Source: DASTFY01 sp963813375
GTDB taxonomy: Bacteria > Actinomycetota > Acidimicrobiia > Acidimicrobiales > Ilumatobacteraceae
DNA length: 64,000 nucleotides
Assembly: GCA_963813375.1 (NCBI GenBank)
Contig: CAWEYT010000002.1
Location: forward strand, 304,724 to 368,723
Reading direction: 5' to 3'
Made by a program: the position numbers and the translations under genes. Position 1 is the first letter of the stretch; each line of letters opens with the position of its first letter. The notes under the pieces are model-generated. The model saw only the letters and a program-made list of their open reading frames with translations. It was not told the origin of the DNA and made no database searches. This document shows positions 50,207 through 59,112 of this stretch, piece after piece.

Positions 50207-50649
50207 TGGCTGACCTGGTACGGGAGATCATGATCGACGCCACCCCGGAGACGATCTGGCCCTTCCTCACCGAGGCGGACAGGCACGTCGAGTGGGAGGG
50301 GACGAAGGTCGAGCTCGACCCGCGGCCCGGGGGCATCTACCGGGTGCTCGTCGCCGGCGAGTTCCAGTCCGCGGGTGAGTTCGTGGAGGTGGTGCCGAAG
50401 GAACGGTTGGTGTTCACCTTCGGCTGGGAGCAGGAGGGCAACCCGATCACGCCGGGTTCGACCACCGTGGAGATCACGCTGCACCCCGAGGGCGCCAAGA
50501 CCCGCCTTCGCCTCGTCCATCGCGGCCTGCCCGACGACAACGCCGTCGAGCAACACACCCAGGGGTGGACGCACTACCTCGACCGCCTCGCGCTGCGGGC
50601 GGCCGGCGGCGACCCGGGTCCGGACGCCCGGACCGGAGGGGACGACTGA
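50206..50649 (+). CDS. SRPBCC/AHSA1-domain protein
   Basis: A 147-residue START-like protein: DLVREIMIDATPETIWPFLT then EADRHVEWEGTKVELDPRPG, YRVLVAGEFQSAGEFVEVVP, RLVFTFGWEQEGNPITPGST and HTQGWTHYLDRLALRAAGG. Such domains bind hydrophobic ligands. Family and operon context (ArsR, SRPBCC, DinB-like) suggest a role in sensing or removing a toxic organic compound; this is inference. It is coupled by overlaps to both neighbours. Confidence 0.9.
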   Translation: MADLVREIMIDATPETIWPFLTEADRHVEWEGTKVELDPRPGGIYRVLVAGEFQSAGEFVEVVPKERLVFTFGWEQEGNPITPGSTTVEITLHPEGAKTRLRLVHRGLPDDNAVEQHTQGWTHYLDRLALRAAGGDPGPDARTGGDD

Positions 50650-51211
50650 TGGACCTCGTCAAGGCCCACGACCACGCCCTCGATGTGACCGAGGCCATCG
50701 TCGCCGCGGTCCGACCCGACCAGCTCGCCCTGCCGACGCCGTGCGCCGAGTTCGACGTTCGCATGCTCCTCGGCCACATGATCGCCGGCAACGACCGCTT
50801 CGTGCTGGTGGCCCAGGGTGAGCCCATCGAGTCCCGTCCGGTCATGGCCTCGTTCGCCGGTGACGACGCCGCGCCCGCGTACCGCGCCTCTGCCGCCGCC
50901 GTGTCCGCGGCCTGGCACGACCCGGCTGCGCGTGGAGCGGGCGGCGCGGCTGCCCATCGGCGAGGTGCCGGGCGAGTTCGCCCTCGCCATGCACACCGTC
51001 GAGACCATCGTGCACGGTTGGGACCTCGCCAAGGCGACGGGCCAGCCGACCGAGATCGAGCCCGAGCTGTGCGCCTTGGCGCTGGGAGGCGGCGAAGGAC
51101 ATCGGCGAGGAGCTCCGCGGCCCTGGCCGCCCGTTCGGCCCGGTGGTGTTCGTGGCGCCGACCGCGTCCGACACCGATCGCCTGGTCGCCTGGATCGGCC
51201 GGCAGCCGTAG
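50649..51211 (+). CDS. TIGR03086/DinB-like (mycothiol-type maleylpyruvate isomerase N-domain) protein, two frameshifts
   Basis: About 187 residues of a four-helix DinB-like metal-binding fold: MDLVKAHDHALDVTEAIVAA, LPTPCAEFDVRMLLGHMIAG (first His), then in another frame LPIGEVPGEFALAMHTVETI with VHGWDLAKATGQPTEIEP (second His pair), and finally FGPVVFVAPTASDTDRLVAW and IGRQP. Frame breaks near 50925 and 51090. The TIGR03086 group occurs widely in actinobacteria, probably as thiol-dependent transferases. It is the third gene of the ArsR operon and is convergent with the delta-60 lipoprotein. Confidence 0.82.
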
Positions 51212-51219
51212 CAGGCGGG

Positions 51220-53939
51220 TCAGCCGGTGGGATCGGCCGGCAACGGGCGCGAGCCGGGCGATCCCGTAGCCGTCGACGTTGTCCCGGGCGAGGCCGCTGA
51301 CCACGATCTTCCCGTCGTCCAGCACGGCGACGTTCTCGCCGATGTCGGTGAAGCCGAAGAAGTCGATGGTGAAGAAGCCACCGTCACCGAAGGATTCGTC
51401 GACCTCCCCGCCGGCGGTGAACCGGGCGACGGCGAAGTTCGGGTTGATGCTCTGGGCCGTCCCGGCCACCACGATGCTGCCGTCCGCCTGCAGGGCGGCC
51501 GCGTTGGCGGTGTCGCCCTGGCCGCTGATGCCGAGGTCGGCGAAACCGTCCGTGCCGAAGTCGGGATCGGGATCGCCGTCGGCTTCCAGGCGGACGACGA
51601 GGAGCTCGGTGGTGCTGCTGGGCAGCGCCGGCGGGACCGCGGCGTCCTCGGTGCCGACCAGCACCAGCGGGCCGTCGGGCTGGAGCACGAGATCGTTGCC
51701 GGCCAACGTGTCCGCCAGCGTCACCTCTCCCCCGGTCCCGAAGCTGCCGTCGGGCTGGCCGTCGGACAGGTAGCGGACGACGTCGGTGTGATGATCGATG
51801 CCGACGCCGTTGCTGCCGGGGTTGCGGCTCGAGCCGCTCACGACGATGGCGTCGTCCGGCTGGACCACGACGTTCTGGGCCTCGTTGGTGACCTGGCCGA
51901 CGTCGGTGGTGAGCTGGCCGCCGAGGCCGAAGCTCGGATCAGGGGTGCCGTTGTCGAGGAAGCGGGCGACGACGATGTCGCCGAAGTCGATACCGGCCGG
52001 ATCATTGCGGGAACGGGTGCCGGCCACGACGATCTTGCCGTCGGGTTGGATGGTGACGTCGTTGGCGATGCCGGCGACCGCGCCGGTCACGATGCCCTGG
52101 TCGCCGAAGCTCTCGTCGAGGCTGCCGTCGTCGTCGTAGCGGGCGAGGGCGATGTCGTCCCGGTCGGTATAACCAGCCACCACGATCCGGCCGTCGGACT
52201 GGATGGCGACGCCGAGGGCTTCTTCCTGGGCGAAGCCGCCGCTGATGTCGGTGGTGACAAGGCCGTCGGCGTCGAAGGTCTCGTCGGGCGAGCCGTCGGG
52301 GTCGAACCGGGCGACGACGAAGTCCGCGAACGTCCCGCCCACCATCACGATCTTGCCGTCGGGCTGCACGGCCATGGCCGACCGGTCGCCGCCGAAGGCG
52401 GTGGTGGTCGCCTTGCCCCCGTCCCCGAACGTGGGATCGAGACCGAAGTCGAGGACCGGCGGGGGCGCGGGGTCGTCGTCACGGATCGTCAGCACGGCGG
52501 AGGCCGGCGTGCCCAGGGCCGCGCAACCGCCGGGGTCGGAGAGGGTGAGGTCGACCGTGGCGTCCGGCTCGCCGCCGACAGAGTCCTGCAGGATCGGCAC
52601 CTCGACCCGCCGAGGGACGTCGTCCCCGTCGGCGAAGAAGACCGACGCGTTCACGGCGGTGTAGTCGGTCCCGGCCACGGCCGTGCCGTCGCTCGTGCTG
52701 ACCGTGGCGGTGACAGCCCCGCTGGTCCCACCCGTCCGGGTCACGATGACCGTCGGCGTCGGGCTGGCTTCGCTGACCGCGAAGCTGTCGGCCTCGAACT
52801 GCAGCACGCCGGCTGCGGGATCGGGGCTGGGGATGGACTGGCACGGCGCCGGCTCGACGGGCTCCTCCGCCGGACGCGGCAGGTCGGGCACGTCGGTCGG
52901 CTCCAGGCCGTTGAACGTGACGTTCGATCCGCCGGTGCCGCCCAACGGGTCCCTCAGAAAGGCGCTGGCAGAGGTGCCGAACTCGCTCGGCCCTCTCGCG
53001 ATGCGGTTGTACGTGGTGGCGTCGATGGAGGACTGGAGCGTGAAGGCCTCACCGACGTCGACCGAGGACAGGTCCACGTCGTAGGTCTGGGGCTCCCGCA
53101 GGGTCATGAGGACGAGCGCCTCGCGGTGCCCGTCGAGGTTGTCGATCACGAAGTCGAAGTCCTCGACGTCCCACAGGGGGACCCGGGAGAACCGGGGGTT
53201 CCAGACCTCGCTGTCCCAGTTCTCGGCGAAGCCGGTCACCGTGGCGCCGCCGGCCACGTGGAAGAACGTCCGGAAGGGGATGATGTCCGGCGCCGGCGGC
53301 ACGGTGAAAGCCTCGACCTCGAAGAAGAGCTGGCCCTTGATGAGGTCGCAGCGCAGGCCGTCGGCGTGGATCTCGGGGCAGGTCCGCTGCAGGATGTCGT
53401 TGAGGTCGGTCGTCTCGATGAACGCGGCCGACAGCGTGACCGAAAGCGACGCGTCCGGCACGCGCTTGATGAAGCTCTGCGTCTGCTCGAGGTCGGCCTG
53501 CCCGCCGATCGGCTCCTCGGCGACGTTGGCGTTGCCGCCGGGCGCTTCGGCTCCCACCCAGAAGGTGCGGCCGTCCTCGGTGGAGGCGATCTGGCCGGTG
53601 GCGATGCCGTCCGACGGAAGCGACGTGCCGTCGGGATCGAAGACGTCCGTGTCGCGGAAGGTCGGCCCGAAGTCGTGCAGCTCGTGCAGCACGTCACCGA
53701 CCTGGATGTCGGCGTCGACCTCGACCCGATCCAGCGCGTCGCCGCGGAACTCGCGAGAACGACCACTCCCGGATGGGCTCACCGCGGACGAGCGGCGGTG
53801 TGCTCGTCGTCGTGGTGGCCGGATCAGTGGCGGGGGTGACGGTCTGCGCCTCCTGCGGAGGGGTGCAGGCGATGAGGAGGCCGCCGAGCACACCGCCGGC
53901 CGATCCGATGCGGGCGAGCAGGCGATGCGTGGCGTTCAT
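51220..53939 (-). CDS. Lipoprotein with Calx-beta domain and delta-60 repeats (two frameshifts)
   Basis: About 905 residues. The true start is at 53939 (MNATHRLLARIGSAGGVLGG, then LLIACTPP), a lipoprotein signal with Cys25. The frame changes near 53755, joining PIREWS to REFRGDALDRVEVDADIQVG. Then come a beta-rich region of unknown type, a Calx-beta domain (FEADSFAVSEASPTPTVIVT, GTAVAGTDYTAVNASVFFAD, ASAVLTIRDDD) and about seven delta-60 repeats (DPTFGDGG...AVQPDGKIVMVGG...FVVARFDPDGSPDETF, repeating about every 60 residues). Delta-60 repeats probably form a beta-propeller. The frame runs on past 51220, but removing one base near 51235 ends it with LAPVAADPTG. It would be surface exposed, perhaps in adhesion or calcium-dependent binding. 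Confidence 0.85.
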
Positions 53940-54015
53940 GTTGCGCGGATACGGCGCTGAGTCGGCTCCGGTTCCTCGACAGCCGTCCTGTTCGTGCGAC
54001 GTTCGTCACGTCGGG

Positions 54016-54979
54016 TCAGGGCTCGTCGTCCTCGTCGGGGGGTGGTGCGCCGTCGCGCTCGTCCCGCGCGGCCCACTCGAGCAACGGGTCGATGCCGGTA
54101 GACGGCGGCGTCGATGCCGGCGTGCAGATCGCCCAGGGCCGCGAACCGGGCCGGCACGGTGCTCATGGTGCAGTCGTGGGGATCGACGTCGTCGATCTCG
54201 TCCCAGGTGATGGGGGTCGACACCGTGGCGTCGGGGAACCCCCGCACCGAGTAGGCCGCCGCCATCGTGTGGTCGCGGGCGTTCTGGTTGTAGTCGACGA
54301 ACAGCGCCGCGGGGTCACGGTCCTTGCGCCACCACGTGGTGGTCACGTCCTGCGGGGCGCGGCGCTCGACCTCGCGGGCGAAGGCCAGGGCCGCCCGGCG
54401 GACGTCCTTGAACCCGTGCTCGGGCGCGATGCGCACGTACACGTGCAGGCCGCGGCCACCTGACGTCTTGGGCCACCCGACGGCACCGAGCTCGTCGAGC
54501 ACCTCGCGGACGACGTGGGCGACCCGGCGGATGCGCTCCGGCGGGCAGTCGGGCATCGGGTCGAGGTCGATGCGCCACTCGTCGGGCTGCTCCACGTCGC
54601 TCTGGCGTGAGTTCCAGGGGTGGAACTCGACCGTCGACATCTGGACCGCCCAGATCACCTCGGCCAGCTCGGTGACGCACAGCTCGTCGGCGTGCTGGCC
54701 GTAGCGCGGGAAGTGGACGCGCACGGTGCCGAGCCACGCCGGCGCGCCGGCCGGCACCCGCTTCTGATGGACCTTCTCGCCGCTCACGCCGGTCGGGAAG
54801 CGGTGGAGCATGCACGGCCGCTCCCGCAGCGCGTTCACGATCCCGGGCCCGACCGCCAGGTAGTACTCGGCCAGGTCCCGCTTCGTGGCGCCGGTGGCGG
54901 GGAAGTACACCCGGTCGGGGTTGGAGATCCTGACGGTCCGCTCCCCCACCTGCAGCTCGATCGCCGGCGAGGTGGCCAT
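54016..54979 (-). CDS. Stand-alone LigD-type DNA polymerase/primase domain (one frameshift)
   Basis: About 320 residues, an archaeo-eukaryotic primase-type polymerase as in the PolDom of LigD: VRISNPDRVYFPATGATKRD, AEVIWAVQMSTVEFHPWNSR, EWRIDLDPMPDCPPERIRRV (catalytic Asp pair in DLDP), WPKTSGGRGLHVYVRIAPEH (nucleotide-binding His) and VTTTWWRKDRDPAALFVDYN. An extra base near 54104 breaks the end; removal reads AAVYGIDPLLEWAARDERDG and a stop at 54016. No ligase or nuclease domain, Ku gene or ligase gene is within the window. It may serve in non-homologous end joining or gap filling with partners encoded elsewhere. Confidence 0.9.
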
Positions 54980-55078
54980 GGGCGGAGGGTAACGGTGCCG
55001 TCCGCGAGAATCGCGAGGACCGTGGCTCGTCGCGCTCCCCGCGGGGGAAGCGACGAGTCCGAGGCGAGGACATGCCCC

Positions 55079-55183
55079 ATGACCACTGGCGCGACGGACG
55101 CAGACCTGATGCACGCTCACCTGGCGTGGCAGCGGTTCACGGGCGACACCGTGGTCCCCGCGGTGGCCGGCGGGGCGAGGTGA
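55079..55183 (+). CDS. Possible 34-codon leader ORF coupled to nagA
   Basis: MTTGATDADLMHAHLAWQRF runs in frame to a TGA at 55181-55183 that overlaps the nagA GTG (GTGA). GAGGCGAGG lies just upstream. It resembles no known protein. Either a small peptide translated to couple nagA expression, or a chance frame. Confidence 0.3.
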   Translation: MTTGATDADLMHAHLAWQRFTGDTVVPAVAGGAR

Positions 55184-56348
55184 CTGCGCTGCTCATCGCC
55201 GGCGGCGCCGTCGTCGGCGCTCGTGGCGTCGCGCCCGCCGACGTGCTGGTGGTCGACGGTGCAATCGTGGCCGTCGGGCCGGCCCTGTCGGCTCCCGACG
55301 GCGCGGTCGTCGTTTCGGCCGACGGGCTCTTCGTCGCGCCTGGCTTCATCGATCTCCAGCTCAACGGTGCGCACGGCATCGACCTCACGGAGGAACCGGA
55401 GCGACTGTGGGAGGTCGCGACCCGTGCTCCCCCGCTACGGCGTGACCGGCTTCCTGCCCACGATCGTCACCTCACCGCCGGAGGTCGTGGATCGGGCCAT
55501 GGCCGCGCTGGCCGTCGCGCCCGGCGGGGTTCGCCGGCGCCGAGCCCTTCGGCCTGCACCTCGAAGGGCCGATGCTGAACCCTGAGCGGCGAGGTGCTCA
55601 CCCTGGCTCGTTGCTGCGGCAGCCAGAGCCTTCGTTGGTATCGGGCTGGTCGCGGCAGGCCGGTGTCGCCCTGGTGACGCTGGCGCCCGAGCTGCCGGGC
55701 GCGCTGCCGGTCATCGAGCGGCTGGCCGCCGAGGGTGTGGTGGTCTCCGCCGGCCACACCGGCAGCTTCGGTTCGTGAGCTCGCCGCCGCCGTCGACGCC
55801 GGCGTCAGCTACATCACGCACCTGTTCAACGCCATGGCGCCCTTCTCGCATCGCTCCCCCGGTCCGATCGGTGTCGCCCTGGCCGACGAGCGCCTCACCG
55901 TCGGCCTCATCGCCGATGGCATCCACGTCCACCCGACGGCAGTGGCCGCGGCGTGGCGGGCGCTCGGCCCCGACCGTCTCAACCTGGTGAGCGACGCGGT
56001 CGCCGCGCTCGGGGTTGCCAGGCGGTTCGTCCCGTCTGGCCGGTCGCGATGTCACGGTCGGCGAGGACGGTGTCCGCCTGCCCGACGGCACCCTGGCCGG
56101 CAGCGCGCTCTCCCTCGACCAGGCGGTGCGCAACCTGATCTCCTTCACCGGCTGCTCCGTACCCGAGGCGGTCGCCACGGTGACCTCGACGCCGGCCCGG
56201 GTCCTCGGCCTGGACTCACAAGGGCGTCGTGGCCACCTGGCTTCGACGCCGACCTCGTCCTGCTCACCCCCGACCTGCGGTCGTGAGCACGGTCATCGCC
56301 GGCCACGAGGTCCACCATTCGCCGGAGGTGGCCCAGTGGAGGTCGTGA
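55180..56348 (+). CDS. nagA: N-acetylglucosamine-6-phosphate deacetylase (about seven indels)
   Basis: About 388 residues. An amidohydrolase: LIAGGAVVGARGVAPADVLV, GLFVAPGFIDLQLNGAHGID, PFGLHLEGPMLNPERRGAHP (metal-ligand Glu in HLEGP), VVVSAGHT, VSYITHLFNAMAPFSHRSPG (His ligand), VGLIADGIHVHPTAVAAAWR, LNLVSDAVAALG, VRLPDGTLAGSALSLDQAVR and GFDADLVLLTPDL. These lie in three frames with breaks near 55423, 55528, 55760, 56015, 56215, 56239 and 56279; each is a one-base change. The gene probably ends at 56346-56348, with the nagB start inside it. It removes the acetyl group from GlcNAc-6-P, feeding nagB. The number of breaks in one conserved gene is the clearest case for poor base accuracy here. 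Confidence 0.85.
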
Positions 56349-57118
56349 TCGTCGAGTCGGTCACCGAGCTCGGCTCGATCGTCGCCGGCGCGATCGAGGC
56401 GCTGCTCGACCGCAAGCCGGACGCCGTCCTCGGCCTGGCCACCGGTAGCTCGCCCGTTCCGGTCTACGACGAGCTGGTCGACCGATTCGCTCGTGGCCGG
56501 ATCTCGTTCCGGCGGGCTCGGGCGTTCCTGTTGGACGAGTACGTCGGCCTGCCCCCCGGCCAGCCGGAGTCCTACCGGTCGGTCATCGAACGAGCCTTCA
56601 CCGGGCGAGTCGACTTCGCTCCCGGCGCCGTGATGGGGCCGGACGGGAACGCGTGCGACCTCATCGCAGCCTGTCGCGCCTACGAGATCGGCCATCGCCT
56701 CGGCCGGCGGCGTCGACCTCCAGCTCCTCGGCGTCGGAGCGGACGGCCACATCGGCTTCAACGAGCCCGGCTCGTCCCTCGGCTCCCGCACTCGCCTCAA
56801 GACGCTGACCCACCAGACCAGGGAGGACAACGCCCGCTTCTTCGGCTCCGTCGACGACGTGCCACGCCACGTGCTGACGCAGGGCGTCGGGACGATCCTC
56901 GACGCCCGCCACCTCGTGCTGGTGGCGTCGGGTCGGGCAAGGCTGAACCGGTCGCCAAGGTCGTCGAAGGTCCGGTCACGGCGATGGTCCCCGGCTCGGC
57001 GCTCCAGCTCCACCCGCACGTCACCGTGGTGCTGGACGACGCCGCGGCCTCCGCCCTCACGCTGTCCGACTACTACCGGGAGACGTGGGCCGCGAAGCCC
57101 AGGTGGCAGGGACTGTGA
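56336..57118 (+). CDS. nagB: Glucosamine-6-phosphate deaminase (two indels)
   Basis: About 260 residues: DAVLGLATGSSPVPVYDELV (phosphate loop), ARAFLLDEYVGLPPGQPESY, LQLLGVGADGHIGFNEPGSS (catalytic Asp/His in GADGHIGFNEP), RLKTLTHQTREDNARFFGSV and VPRHVLTQGVGTILDARHLV, ending ALTLSDYYRETWAAKP. An extra base near 56690 and a missing base near 56938 put the middle third in another frame. It converts glucosamine-6-P to fructose-6-P and ammonia. The GTG start at 56336 lies within the nagA end, so the two genes are translationally coupled. No NagC/GntR regulator or transporter gene is adjacent. Confidence 0.88.
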   Translation: MEVVIVESVTELGSIVAGAIEALLDRKPDAVLGLATGSSPVPVYDELVDRFARGRISFRRARAFLLDEYVGLPPGQPESYRSVIERAFTGRVDFAPGAVMGPDGNACDLIAACRAYEIGHRLGRRRRPPAPRRRSGRPHRLQRARLVPRLPHSPQDADPPDQGGQRPLLRLRRRRATPRADAGRRDDPRRPPPRAGGVGSGKAEPVAKVVEGPVTAMVPGSALQLHPHVTVVLDDAAASALTLSDYYRETWAAKPRWQGL

Positions 57119-57140
57119 CCCCGGGACGGCAGACGAGCCC

Positions 57141-57400
57141 TCAGCGGAGGTCGCGCCAGGACCAGGGCGCGCCCTTCGAGAAGGAGCTCCGGGTCTCCTG
57201 TCCACAGCTCAGCGTCGTGTGTCTGCGCGGTCGCCGCCGCGAAGGCATCGGCGTAGGCGAGCGGGAACTCGGACTTGATCTTCCCGGCCTGCCGTGAAGT
57301 AGATGCGGCGACGTTGAACGTGGCCGAGGTTCAGCCGGCAGGCCACCACGCCGTTTCCAACCGCCACTTGCCAACCCAGATAGCGACGGGTCCAGCTGAC
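57141..57400 (-). pseudogene. PIN-domain (VapC-type) toxin remnant
   Basis: On the minus strand the text KSEFPLAYADAFAAATAQTH then DAELWTGDPELLLEG is the C-terminal half of a PIN-domain ribonuclease: YADAFAAA with its conserved Asp, and the TGDPEL motif. The end GAPWSWRDLR appears in another frame. Upstream, NLGHVQRRRIYF resembles the early N-terminal helix, but the roughly 50 residues expected between are missing, and the start with the first catalytic Asp is not seen. So this is a deleted and frameshifted toxin gene, not just a misread one. No antitoxin gene is recognisable next to it. Confidence 0.6.
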
Positions 57401-57426
57401 GAGCGGCACCGCTAGTCCCTCTGACC

Positions 57427-57453
57427 GGGAGGCAGGCAGCCTGCGGGCCTCCC
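57427..57453. terminator. GC-rich inverted repeat
   Basis: GGGAGGC and GCCTCCC pair across 13 bases that themselves hold a small GCAG/CTGC stem. It lies upstream of the PIN remnant on its strand and 170 bases before the next plus-strand gene. Terminator or operator cannot be decided. Confidence 0.4.
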
Positions 57454-57621
57454 TGTCCCGTGTCAAGGATCCCGGCGCCCGGACCTCGCTGGATCGAACC
57501 GGCCGCCTGCTTGCGCGCAATCGGGCGTCATACGAAGGTCGGTCATGCGTCTGTTCTGTGGAAGGTCAACCGCCGGCGCCGAAGCCGGGCGTCCGGCGGC
57601 AGTCAAACTGGAGGATGGAAC

Positions 57622-57987
57622 GTGGCGACCACGGCGCTGGATGTGATTGGCCTCTTCGAAGGCCGGTGGCGCGTCGTCGAACGATCAGTGCGAGGCTATG
57701 GCGAACGATGGGCTGTCGGAGACAGCAGGGTGCTCGCCGTCTACGGTCGAGGTGGCGTCAGTCACGATCTGATCTTCTCGACTGAGCGCTGCTGGGGTGA
57801 CCAGCTTTGGATCGATCACGAACAGCTGACCGATAGTCAGGAGCACGGACTGCGGTCGCTGCTGGCGGATGTTCGGGGAGTCGACGACGCAGAATCGCTC
57901 GCTCGCACCCAGCTCGTCTACGGCCTCAGGGCCGATCGCATCACCCCCGAGGTTGCAGACCAGCTCGTCGAGATCCTGCTCGACTGA
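57622..57987 (+). CDS. Hypothetical protein
   Basis: A 121-residue soluble protein from a GTG with GGAGGA 6 bases upstream: VATTALDVIGLFEGRWRVVE, GERWAVGDSRVLAVYGRGGV, SHDLIFSTERCWGDQLWIDH, EQLTDSQEHGLRSLLADVRG, LVYGLRADRITPEVADQLVE. The mix of strands then helices looks like a folded domain, and codon use is like its neighbours but a little less GC-rich. I recognise no family. It stands alone between the PIN remnant and the EEP nuclease gene. Confidence 0.6.
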   Translation: MATTALDVIGLFEGRWRVVERSVRGYGERWAVGDSRVLAVYGRGGVSHDLIFSTERCWGDQLWIDHEQLTDSQEHGLRSLLADVRGVDDAESLARTQLVYGLRADRITPEVADQLVEILLD

Positions 57988-58142
57988 CACAAAGGACTTC
58001 ACGCCCGGTCGGTACGGAGCGCGCCCTTCACGCGTTGCGGAGGCTGGGTCGGGTCCCCGCCGTCAGCGGGTGAGATCCAGCTCGACGGCCGCCGACAGCC
58101 CGTGGTTGAGGGCGGACGGCGTGGTGCACAAGAGTTTCGACC

Positions 58143-58979
58143 ATGGCCGACCTCGTGCGGGTCATCAGTTGGAACCTCGCCTATGGGAAGCCCGCTGGGT
58201 TCAAGACGATCGCCAACCGCCGGCGCCAATGGGCGCTGCTCGGCGCGGTGGCCGCCGACGTCGTACTGCTACAGGAGTGCCGTCCAAGCGACCTTCGCCT
58301 GCACGCGCCCGCCTGGATGGCCGATGAGTACCAGTGCGTCGGCGTGCTCCGGCAGGATTGGCGGCTCTGCGCGTCGATGCTGGTGCGCCAACCCCACGTC
58401 GTGGAACCGCTCGACCTCCGCGAGCTGGGCGGGGTCGAGCGACGATGGCTGGAGCACCTCCCAGGTTGCTGGGCTGCCGCATCGGTCACCATCGACGGGG
58501 TCAGGATCGCGGTCGCGAGCATCCATGCACTCGCCATGGAGGTGGAACTCGGTGCTGCTGTCAGCTTCGAGGACCACGAACGGCTGCGTCGAACGGGTTT
58601 GCCGCGCGCCTGGTGCAACGACGTGCTCGTTGGTGCTCTCGAGCCCTGGGTCGCCGGCCGCCGCTTCATTGTCGGGGGCGACTGGAACAATTCTCCACTC
58701 TTCGACGCCAACTACCCGCGGCGATCAGCCAGAGGGGTCGGCCCGAGCACCGAGTTCTTCCAGCGACGCAAGCTCGCCGAATGGCATGACGCGATGCGGA
58801 AGTTCCACGACGGCGACGTCCGCACCTATCTCGACGAGCGCTCGGCACCGTACGAGCTCGACCACGTGTTCGTCGACGCCACCACCTACGAGGGGGTTGC
58901 CAACTGTGAGGCTGTCGACCACGTGACGACGCGCGGTCTGAGCGATCACGCACCGGTGGTGGTCGAGTTCGCCGTGTGA
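58143..58979 (+). CDS. Endonuclease/exonuclease/phosphatase (EEP) family protein
   Basis: A 278-residue EEP protein: VRVISWNLAYGKPAGFKTIA (Asn), AADVVLLQECRPSDL (Glu metal ligand), RFIVGGDWNNSPLFDANYPR (the GDxN motif), YELDHVFVDATTYEGV (DHVF) and HVTTRGLSDHAPVVVEFAV (the catalytic SDH). All metal and catalytic residues are present, so it should be an active phosphodiesterase or nuclease; DNA, RNA, a nucleotide or a lipid headgroup are all possible substrates. No signal peptide is seen, so it is cytoplasmic. A weak hairpin (AGCGGA...TCCGCT, 59001-59019) follows. It lies in the accessory stretch at the window's end. Confidence 0.88.
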   Translation: MADLVRVISWNLAYGKPAGFKTIANRRRQWALLGAVAADVVLLQECRPSDLRLHAPAWMADEYQCVGVLRQDWRLCASMLVRQPHVVEPLDLRELGGVERRWLEHLPGCWAAASVTIDGVRIAVASIHALAMEVELGAAVSFEDHERLRRTGLPRAWCNDVLVGALEPWVAGRRFIVGGDWNNSPLFDANYPRRSARGVGPSTEFFQRRKLAEWHDAMRKFHDGDVRTYLDERSAPYELDHVFVDATTYEGVANCEAVDHVTTRGLSDHAPVVVEFAV

Positions 58980-59112
58980 CGCGCGGAGCCAGCGGTCACC
59001 AGCGGAACGGAACTCCGCTACACCCCCGTGCGATGCTCCTTACAGCCTTCGGCCAGAGGCGGAACCATGCTGGCCGAGGGTGCCAATCCCGAACACCTTG
59101 AAGGAGTCGCGC

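Larger units (their letters stand above)
57119..57621. other. 503-bp stretch between nagB and a hypothetical gene
   Basis: It holds a PIN-domain gene remnant on the minus strand (57141-57400) and a strong hairpin (57427-57453), described separately. Otherwise I see no gene. The last 15 bases before 57622 include GGAGGA, the ribosome-binding site of the next gene. Confidence 0.6.

Noticed and set aside
51227..53839. An 870-codon open frame on the plus strand opposite the delta-60 lipoprotein
   Set aside because: Its Gly/Asp/Val-rich text is the mirror of the repeat protein; no domain is recognisable.
55180..57118. Programmed frameshifting as the cause of the nagA/nagB breaks
   Set aside because: The breaks are many, lie at different contexts in both directions, and no slippery heptamer with a downstream structure is evident; sequence error is simpler.
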